Source: Oscillospiraceae bacterium
GTDB taxonomy: Bacteria > Bacillota > Clostridia > Oscillospirales > Oscillospiraceae
Reading direction: 5' to 3'
DNA length: 19,811 nt
Assembly: GCA_020025175.1 (NCBI GenBank)
Contig: JAHHSM010000026.1
Coordinates: forward strand, 1 to 19,811
The position numbers were made by a program, and so were the translations under genes. Below the pieces are notes generated by a model that was not told the origin of the DNA, did not search any database, and was given only the letters and a program-made list of their open reading frames with translations. Shown here piece by piece: positions 14,330 to 19,811 of this stretch (position 1 is its first letter; each line of letters opens with the position of its first letter).

Positions 14330-15544
14330 TTATTTTTCATCCAGTTTGTTCAAAAGATGACCCATGCGCTCCTGCTTAGTTTTCAGGTACCTCAGGTCAA
14401 ATTTGGTAGGTGCAATCTGGATCGGTACCCGTTCGTTGATTTTTAAGCCAAACTCTTCCAGCTGATAGACCTTATCTGGATTGTTTGTGAGCAGCCGCAT
14501 ACTATATACACCCAAGTCCCGCAGGATCTGGGCTCCAATGTAGTATTCCCGCAGATCGGGTGCAAATCCAAGCTTTACATTGGCCTCTACAGTATCATAG
14601 CCTTGCTCCTGAAGCACGTATGCCTTCAGCTTGTTGATAAGGCCGATGCCTCTTCCTTCCTGGCGCATATACAGCAGTACACCCCGTCCCTCTTTTTCAA
14701 TCAGCTGCATCGCGGTGTGCAGCTGGTCACCGCAGTCGCACCGGGCTGAGCCAAAAACATCACCAGTAAGGCACTCTGAGTGAACACGGCAGAGTACATC
14801 CTCGCCGTTTCCAATATCCCCCTTTACCAGCGCTACATGATGTTCCCCGGTTATATCGTTGACATATCCGTAGATCTGAAAATCTCCGTACCGGGTGGGC
14901 ATCTTAGCAGATACCTCCCGAATTACATGCTTGTCGTGGCGACGGCAGTAATCCTGCAGGGCTTTAATCGTAGTAATTTTCAATCCCCATTCTTTGGCCT
15001 TCGCCAACAATTCAGTTGTCCGCATCATGGTGCCATCGTCCCGCATGATTTCGCAGCAAAGACCGCACTGCTGCAGCCCCGCCAGTCGGCAAAGGTCTAC
15101 CGTGGCCTCGGTGTGACCGTTTCGTTCCAGTACACCCTGTGGTTTTGATACCAGCGGAAACACGTGACCGGGGCGGCGCAGGTCCTCCGGCTTCGTGGCA
15201 GGGTCCACGCACTTACGGCAGGTGTAGCCTCTCTCCTCGGCAGAGATACCGGTGGTAGTATCCACATGATCGATGGAGACGGTGAAGGCGGTACAGTGGT
15301 TGTCGGTATTTACCTTGACCATTTGTTCCATGCCCAGACGATTGGCTACTTCCTCGCTCATAGGAGTGCAGATCAGGCCCTTGGCATGAGTGGCCATAAA
15401 GTTTACATTCTCTGTGGTGGCAAACTGAGCCGCACAGATCATGTCGCCCTCATTTTCACGGTCGGGATCGTCGATGACAACCAGAATATGACCGCGCCTC
15501 AGTTCTTCCAGTGCTTCTTCAATCGTGCAGTATTGCTGTTCCAT
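14330..15544 (-). CDS. ribBA: Bifunctional 3,4-DHBP synthase / GTP cyclohydrolase II
   Basis: This 404-aa fusion provides both starting compounds of riboflavin synthesis. The N-terminal half (about 1-200) is DHBP synthase: DDPDRENEGD near 25-34 carries the acidic Mg-binding residues, and HAKGLICTPM and RPGHVFPL follow. The C-terminal half (about 205-404) is GTP cyclohydrolase II, with the zinc Cys set in ECLTGDVFGSARCDC, the catalytic stretch RQEGRGIGL and the LLTNNPDK substrate motif. Both halves look intact, so both reactions are expected. ATG 15544 follows GGAGG. The gene lies 19 bases after ribE. Confidence 0.97.
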   Translation of the reverse strand: MEQQYCTIEEALEELRRGHILVVIDDPDRENEGDMICAAQFATTENVNFMATHAKGLICTPMSEEVANRLGMEQMVKVNTDNHCTAFTVSIDHVDTTTGISAEERGYTCRKCVDPATKPEDLRRPGHVFPLVSKPQGVLERNGHTEATVDLCRLAGLQQCGLCCEIMRDDGTMMRTTELLAKAKEWGLKITTIKALQDYCRRHDKHVIREVSAKMPTRYGDFQIYGYVNDITGEHHVALVKGDIGNGEDVLCRVHSECLTGDVFGSARCDCGDQLHTAMQLIEKEGRGVLLYMRQEGRGIGLINKLKAYVLQEQGYDTVEANVKLGFAPDLREYYIGAQILRDLGVYSMRLLTNNPDKVYQLEEFGLKINERVPIQIAPTKFDLRYLKTKQERMGHLLNKLDEK

Positions 15545-15563
15545 GATTGTATTCCTCCATTGA

Positions 15564-16211
15564 TTAAAATCCAGTTTCCTTTAAAAACGAAAGGGTAAGG
15601 TGCGATTGAGTGGAAGGCGTTTCTGCCGGGGTAATGAGTTTTTCTATATACTTACCCAAAATATCTGTCTCCAGATTCACCACATCACCACAGCTTTTTC
15701 GCCCCAGCGTAGTAACAGACGATGTATGCGGAATCACTGATACAGAAAAGTCCCGGTCAGTGACGCAGGCCACAGTCAGGCTGATGCCATCAATGGTGAT
15801 GGAACCCTTCTCCACGATGTAGCGCAGCAGATTCGGGGCAGCAGAAACGGTATACCAGTGTGCGATATCATCCTTTCGGATGTTGGTGATATGTCCGGTG
15901 CCATCCACATGGCCCGATACAATGTGACCGCCGAATCGACCGTTAGCCAACATGGCTCGTTCCAGATTCACCCTTGAACCCGGCCGCAGTTCGACCAAAG
16001 AGGATCGGTTCAGTGTCTCATGCATGACATCAACGGTAAAGCTGCTGGCTGTACGGCTGGTTATCGTAAGGCAAATACCGTTGACTGCGATGCTGTCCCC
16101 TATTTTTGCGTCCTCCAGTACAGTAGAGGCACCGATGGTAAGCACTTCAGAAAGAACGCTTCGGTGCACGGCATGGATGGTGCCCATTTCTTCAATAAGC
16201 CCTGTAAACAT
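15564..16211 (-). CDS. ribE: Riboflavin synthase, alpha chain
   Basis: This 215-aa enzyme performs the dismutation of two lumazine molecules into riboflavin and the RibD substrate. It shows the internal duplication of the family: two lumazine-binding barrels, the first starting MFTGLIEEMGTI, the second around GRFGGHIVSGHVDGTG (about 91-106) with DGISLTV repeating NGICLTI. Length is standard and the trimerising C-terminal helix is present. It overlaps the end of ribD by 20 bases, with GAGGTG before ATG 16211, so coupling is likely. Confidence 0.97.
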   Translation of the reverse strand: MFTGLIEEMGTIHAVHRSVLSEVLTIGASTVLEDAKIGDSIAVNGICLTITSRTASSFTVDVMHETLNRSSLVELRPGSRVNLERAMLANGRFGGHIVSGHVDGTGHITNIRKDDIAHWYTVSAAPNLLRYIVEKGSITIDGISLTVACVTDRDFSVSVIPHTSSVTTLGRKSCGDVVNLETDILGKYIEKLITPAETPSTQSHLTLSFLKETGF

Positions 16212-17298
16212 GTTGTTTCACCTCGCTTTCAATCAAAAAGTCCGATCCAATCCGGGTGATTTGGCTGTTACACAGCTGAACAGCATGATTTGGCGCGGTA
16301 AAGCCTTCTCCCTCTATCGGCGTTTTTGCATCTGCCCCACCAAATAGTTTCGGAGAAAGATAGGTATATACCTGCTGTACAAGCCCAGCTTTCAGCATCG
16401 ACCAGTTCAGCGTTCCTCCGCCTTCCAGCAGTACAGAATCGATTTCCAATTTCCCAAGCTCCGTCATCAATGCCGACAGGTCTACTTTTCCGTCTGACCC
16501 CGGCAGAATTAGGACAGTGCAGCCTGCATCGAGATAAGGCCGTGCCCTTTCGGAATCCACATTAGCCGTTGCTAAAATCGTAGGAATTTGGCTGGCGGTG
16601 CGCACCAACTGTGATGTGAGGGGTGTCCGCAGAGAGGAATCACAGATGACCCGAATTGGATTCCGTCCATTTGGAATACGGCAGTTAAGCATCGGATCGT
16701 CGGTCAGCACTGTGCCTACGCCTGCCATAATGGCTCGATACCGATGGCGCAGGCGATGGACATGGGCTCTGGCATCCTCACCGGTAACCCACTTTGATTC
16801 ACCGGTGTAGCAGGCGATCTTTCCATCCATCGTCATGGCATATTTCATGGCAACGTATGGTTTTTTGTTTAGAATATAGTGGAAAAAAACCTGATTTATT
16901 TTGTCGCACTCTTTACGCAGCACATTTTCTGTGATTTCAATCCCAGCTTGCCGTAAAATCTGTATACCTTGTCCCGCAACGACTGGATTGGGGTCAGCAG
17001 AGCCGATTACCACTCTGCGAATTCCAGCTTCTATAATGGCTTGGGTACAAGGCGGCTGTCGTCCAACATGGCAGCAAGGTTCCAAAGTAACGTACATGGT
17101 CGCACCTGCGGGATCTTCTGAACAGCGGAAAAGTGCATGGCGTTCGGCATGCAACGCACCGCATTTTTCATGCCAGCCTTCACCTATCATTTTTCCATTT
17201 TTCACAATTACGGCTCCAACCATAGGATTGGGGGATGTCCATCCTTCACCACGGACCGCAAGATTTAATGCACGGTGCATCCAGTCCTGATCATTCAA
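16192..17298 (-). CDS. ribD: Bifunctional riboflavin deaminase/reductase RibD
   Basis: This 368-aa two-domain enzyme carries out deamination and then side-chain reduction of the pyrimidine intermediate. The N-terminal zinc deaminase has HAE (50-52) and PCCHVGRQPPC with Cys75 and Cys84; the C-terminal reductase (about 148-368) has MTMDGKIA and VLLEGGGTLN for NADPH/substrate binding. The start is an uncommon TTG at 17298, chosen because GGAGG lies 8 bases upstream and the resulting N-terminus (NDQDWMHRAL) lines up with other RibD proteins; the next in-frame ATG at 17280 would trim that helix. First gene of the rib operon behind the FMN riboswitch. Confidence 0.96.
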   Translation of the reverse strand: MNDQDWMHRALNLAVRGEGWTSPNPMVGAVIVKNGKMIGEGWHEKCGALHAERHALFRCSEDPAGATMYVTLEPCCHVGRQPPCTQAIIEAGIRRVVIGSADPNPVVAGQGIQILRQAGIEITENVLRKECDKINQVFFHYILNKKPYVAMKYAMTMDGKIACYTGESKWVTGEDARAHVHRLRHRYRAIMAGVGTVLTDDPMLNCRIPNGRNPIRVICDSSLRTPLTSQLVRTASQIPTILATANVDSERARPYLDAGCTVLILPGSDGKVDLSALMTELGKLEIDSVLLEGGGTLNWSMLKAGLVQQVYTYLSPKLFGGADAKTPIEGEGFTAPNHAVQLCNSQITRIGSDFLIESEVKQHVYRAY

Positions 17299-17318
17299 TC
17301 AAACCGCCTCCAAACAGT

Positions 17319-17347
17319 AAAGCCCTGAACATGATGTTCAGGGCTTT
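17319..17347 (-). repeat. Hairpin next to the ribD ribosome binding site
   Basis: A perfect 13-base stem (17319-17331 with 17335-17347) with a 3-base loop, 7 bases upstream of the GGAGG of ribD (17311-17307). On the minus strand only three T follow, so it is a poor terminator. It comes after the riboswitch terminator. Its first arm has 8 bases complementary to the 5' strand of the FMN aptamer. Confidence 0.75.
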
Positions 17348-17369
17348 GTCACATCCGAAATTGTCTAAT

Positions 17370-17398
17370 AAAAAACTCTGGAATCGATGATTCCAGAG
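17370..17398 (-). terminator. Regulated terminator of the FMN riboswitch
   Basis: On the minus strand CTCTGGAATC, loop ATC, GATTCCAGAG is followed by TTTTTT. It lies about 47 bases beyond the aptamer, as expected for an expression platform that stops transcription when FMN is bound. TCCAGA in its second arm can pair with TCTGGA at the 3' end of the aptamer, a possible antiterminator contact. Confidence 0.93.
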
Positions 17399-17444
17399 CA
17401 CATATCAGAACGGTGCAGCAAAAGAACTTACACCTTCGGATAAA

Positions 17445-17552
17445 ATCTTCTTTCATCCAGACTCTAACTGTCGGCTTCGGAATTTCACCGAATCTTGCCT
17501 TACGGCTCGTGGGCTATACCACCGGTAGGGAATTTCACCCTGCCCTGAAGAT
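17445..17552 (-). promoter_or_regulatory. FMN riboswitch (RFN element)
   Basis: On the minus strand the RFN consensus is easily read: AGGGCAGGGTGAAATTCCC, then TACCGGTGGTATAGCCCACGA, CGGTGAAATTCCGAAGCCGA and the closing AGTCTGGATGAAAGAAGAT. P1 forms from ATCTTC (17552-17547) and GAAGAT (17450-17445). It should repress the whole ribD-ribE-ribBA-ribH operon when FMN is plentiful. Confidence 0.98.
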
Positions 17553-17568
17553 TTATTTATTTTTATCT

Positions 17569-17597
17569 ATGATACCGCGCAGCATTACCGTTGTCAA
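17569..17597 (-). promoter_or_regulatory. Sigma-A promoter of the riboflavin operon
   Basis: On the minus strand a perfect TTGACA (17597-17592) and TATCAT (17574-17569) are separated by 17 bases, immediately upstream of the FMN aptamer. Confidence 0.88.
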
Positions 17598-17681
17598 GCA
17601 GATTTTCATATCCCTATCGAGAAATCTTGTGATTTTTATAAATAACTGAATTGTCCTCAATCATAGGAGTTTTCTATTTTT

Positions 17682-18419
17682 TTATTCCGCAGCTTTCAAA
17701 AGCTGCTTTGTATACTCATGCTGAGGATGATTAAAAAGATCGTCAACATCAGCTGCCTCTACGATCTTCCCATTCTTCATAACAATCACATGATCACATA
17801 GCTGATAAACAACATTCAAGTCATGGGAAATAAAAAGATAACTCAAATCATATTCTTTCTTCATATCAGCCAACAGCTGCAAAATCTGTGCTTGGATCGT
17901 CACATCTAATGCGGACACAGGCTCATCGGCAATAATCAGCTTCGGCCGTACAATCAATGCTGATGCAATGCAAACACGCTGTCGCTGTCCGCCCGAAAGC
18001 TCATGGGGTTTTCTGCTTGCGCAATCAGCACATAACCCCACCCGTTCCAGCATTTCATCCACACGGCGCTTGCGCTCTTTTGCGTCATACTTACCATAAA
18101 TTTTCAGTGGTTCTTCCAAAATCCAGCCAATACTCCTGGCCGGATTGAGCGCACTGAACGGATCTTGAAACACCATTTGAGGGCGCTTGGAATAGTGCTT
18201 CACTTCTCCGGTATAGTTGTGCAGCATACCCAAAATCGTACGTGCCAGTGTTGTTTTTCCACAACCGCTTTCACCTACAAGACCAAGGACCTCTCCGCTA
18301 TGAATCGTAAAACTCACATGCTCCAGCACCTGCTTTGTTTGTTTTTTTCCAAACAGTCCGCCGCTTTTTTCATAGAAGCTGCAAAGATCCCTGACTTCCA
18401 GAATCTTTTCCTCCGTCAT
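17682..18419 (-). CDS. ABC importer ATP-binding subunit, OppF/DppF or NikE type
   Basis: This 245-aa ATPase of the peptide/nickel importer family binds ATP in the cytoplasm and pairs with the ATPase encoded just upstream. Walker A is GESGCGKT (49-56); the signature LSGGQRQR, Walker B LIIADEPVSALD and switch histidine SHDLN follow. It is much shorter than OppF (about 330 aa), lacking the long C-terminal oligopeptide domain, and closer in length to NikE-type subunits, so the substrate may be peptide or metal chelate. Start ATG 18419 is 7 bases after GGAGG; a GTG one codon earlier would be too close. It ends the operon; the gap to the rib promoter has only a weak hairpin and no clear terminator. 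Confidence 0.92.
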   Translation of the reverse strand: MTEEKILEVRDLCSFYEKSGGLFGKKQTKQVLEHVSFTIHSGEVLGLVGESGCGKTTLARTILGMLHNYTGEVKHYSKRPQMVFQDPFSALNPARSIGWILEEPLKIYGKYDAKERKRRVDEMLERVGLCADCASRKPHELSGGQRQRVCIASALIVRPKLIIADEPVSALDVTIQAQILQLLADMKKEYDLSYLFISHDLNVVYQLCDHVIVMKNGKIVEAADVDDLFNHPQHEYTKQLLKAAE

Positions 18420-18451
18420 CACACGCCCTCCTTCCTTTATTCTCTCGCATT

Positions 18452-19240
18452 TCAGCGCAGCTTTTTTTCCCTTGTAGGAATAGCTGCAATCAAATGCCGG
18501 GTATAGGCTTCTTTAGGATTGCGGAATATCTCCTCCGCTTCTCCCTCTTCCACAATTTTTCCTTTATTCATCACAGCAACACGGGTGCATAATTTGCGCA
18601 CCACATTTAAGTTGTGGGAAATAAAGAGAATCGTTGTTCCCTTCTCACGGTTAATCTTTTTCAGCAGCTCTAAAATCTGTGCCTGAATCGTCACATCCAA
18701 CGCCGTTGTCGGCTCATCCGCCAGCAAAAGTTTCGGCTGAGAAATAATTGCCGCCGCAATCATCACACGCTGCAGCATACCGCCGGACAACTCATGAGGA
18801 TACTTCATATAGATACTCTCAGGATCAGCCAGATCCGCTTCTTCCATAGCTTTCAGGGCAGCCTTTCTACGCTCAGCAGCCGTCATTTTCGTGTGGATCA
18901 GCAAGCTCTCTTCCACCTGTGCACCAATCCTCATCACCGGATCCAGCGATGTCATGGGCTCTTGAAAGACTACACTCAAATCTTTTCCCTGCACTCTGCG
19001 CACCGCTTCACGATCCGCATTCAGCATTTCCTGTCCATCCAGCAAAATGCTTCCGGAGCATTCCGTCTTTCTGCGCGGCAGCAAACCGCTGATCGACATG
19101 GCTGTCACACTCTTTCCGGAACCGCTTTCACCAACCAAACCCAGAATCTCCCCATCATCCATATGGAAAGAAACACCGTCTACCGCGTATTTATCCGGGC
19201 GGGACAGATAACGCACTTTCAAATCAATGACATCCAGCAT
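18452..19240 (-). CDS. ABC importer ATP-binding subunit, OppD/DppD or NikD type
   Basis: This 262-aa ATPase is the partner of the following ATP-binding subunit in a heterodimeric peptide/nickel-type importer. Walker A is GESGSGKS (37-44), the Q-loop VVFQEPMTSLDP is typical of the OppD/NikD group, the signature is LSGGMLQRV, and Walker B is LLLADEPTTALD with SHNLN as switch. It also lacks the long C-terminal extension of classical OppD. ATG 19240 follows AAGGAGGG, which overlaps the permease stop codon, and the downstream ATPase starts 32 bases after this gene ends. The substrate-binding protein and first permease should lie beyond the right edge. Confidence 0.92.
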   Translation of the reverse strand: MLDVIDLKVRYLSRPDKYAVDGVSFHMDDGEILGLVGESGSGKSVTAMSISGLLPRRKTECSGSILLDGQEMLNADREAVRRVQGKDLSVVFQEPMTSLDPVMRIGAQVEESLLIHTKMTAAERRKAALKAMEEADLADPESIYMKYPHELSGGMLQRVMIAAAIISQPKLLLADEPTTALDVTIQAQILELLKKINREKGTTILFISHNLNVVRKLCTRVAVMNKGKIVEEGEAEEIFRNPKEAYTRHLIAAIPTREKKLR

Positions 19241-19252
19241 TTCTTTCCCTCC

Positions 19253-19811
19253 TTAACGGCGGCGACGCTGCTGTAAGCCTTCGCCCAGCATGCTGAATCC
19301 CAGAATCAGCAGTACGATCACAAAACCTACAAACAGTGCATACCAGGGCAGTCCACGCAGCAAATAGCTCTGCCCATCTGACAGCATACGACCGAGACTT
19401 GCCTCCGTCGCACTCACTCCGATCCCCAAAAAACTCATGCTTGCCTCTGCCAGTACCGCATTGTTAAAACCAATGGAAATCGCCGGAAGCAATACAGGAA
19501 AAGTATTTGGCAAAATATGACGCACCATAATGCGCACAGGCCCTGCCCCCATCAAGCGCGCCGACTTCACATAATTAAGATTCTTACATTTGACAAACTC
19601 ACCGCGGACGATACGCGCAAAACTGGGAATAAAAAGAATGCCCAAAATCCAGATAATATTCCACTTGCCCGGACCCACGGCCGCAATCACAACCAATGCC
19701 AGCAAAATGCTGGGAAAGGCTGTAATGGCATCACAAATGCGCATCAAAAATTCATCGCCCCAGCCGCCGAAGTAGCCCGTCAGGCCTCCGCTGATCACAC
19801 CGCACACCGTG
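19253..19811 (-). CDS. ABC importer permease, OppC/DppC/NikC type, 5' end outside the window
   Basis: This is the C-terminal 186 residues of a binding-protein-dependent transport permease; the frame stays open to the window edge, so the N-terminus is missing. Four or five hydrophobic segments are visible, with the cytoplasmic EAA loop (EFVKCKNLNYVKSARLMGAG) that contacts the ATPases, and the GISVSA-like FLGIGVSATEASLGRML segment typical of OppC/DppC. It ends in a basic tail (LQQRRRR). It belongs to the same operon as the two ATPases, 12 bases upstream of the first. Confidence 0.93.
   Translation of the reverse strand, partial: TVCGVISGGLTGYFGGWGDEFLMRICDAITAFPSILLALVVIAAVGPGKWNIIWILGILFIPSFARIVRGEFVKCKNLNYVKSARLMGAGPVRIMVRHILPNTFPVLLPAISIGFNNAVLAEASMSFLGIGVSATEASLGRMLSDGQSYLLRGLPWYALFVGFVIVLLILGFSMLGEGLQQRRRR

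Noticed and set aside
17640..17681. Possible terminator of the ABC importer operon
   Set aside because: Only a 4-5 base stem (CTCCT with AGGA) can be drawn and there is no T run after it on the minus strand, so I do not call it.

Overview
The window reads as chromosomal DNA of a strictly anaerobic, low-to-mid GC Firmicute of class Clostridia, most likely an Oscillospiraceae/Ruminococcaceae-type gut bacterium. This rests on strong GGAGG ribosome binding sites, sigma-A promoters with 17-base spacers, a T-box leader, an FMN riboswitch, an oxygen-sensitive [4Fe-4S] serine dehydratase, and a two-gene SufCB-like Fe-S assembly pair instead of a full SUF operon. Genus and species cannot be named from the sequence alone.

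Layout. Positions 1-137 are AT-rich and hold a probable leftward promoter for a gene outside the window. 139-4379 (minus) is polA-rimI-tsaD (DNA replication/repair plus tRNA t6A synthesis), closed by a terminator that touches the tsaD stop codon. 4472-4892 (plus) is a one-gene unit for a 93-aa three-helix membrane protein, ending in a hairpin shared with the converging serine dehydratase gene. 4902-8579 (minus) is a T-box-controlled cysteine operon: promoter, T-box leader with a UGC (Cys) specifier, cysE, cysS, then an L-serine dehydratase. 8645-9316 (minus) encodes a protein with a possible winged-helix segment and a two-cluster ferredoxin domain, with a palindrome between its promoter and start. 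9321-10599 (minus) has a DUF4870/Tic20-like small membrane protein and a ferritin-like four-helix protein. 10737-13624 (plus) is a tight operon of sufC, a short SufB-like scaffold and a family 2 glycosyltransferase, each overlapping the next by 4 bases. 13831-17597 (minus) is the complete riboflavin operon ribD-ribE-ribBA-ribH behind an FMN riboswitch and its terminator. 17682-19811 (minus) is the end of a peptide or nickel-type ABC importer operon (permease cut by the window edge, then two ATPases).

How the genes fit together. Several neighbouring units concern cysteine, sulfur and iron-sulfur chemistry. CysE starts cysteine synthesis from serine, CysS charges tRNA-Cys, and the serine dehydratase consumes the same serine using a [4Fe-4S] cluster. 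The SufCB pair probably builds such clusters, and the ferredoxin-domain protein carries two. The riboflavin operon is a self-contained riboswitch-controlled pathway. The least ordinary points are the minimal SufCB-glycosyltransferase operon, the serine dehydratase at the end of a cysteine T-box operon, the ferredoxin-domain protein with a palindromic candidate operator, a Cys/His-rich tail on CysE, and an 8-base complementarity between the FMN aptamer's 5' strand and a hairpin next to the ribD ribosome binding site. No CRISPR array, insertion sequence, phage gene, tRNA or rRNA was seen.
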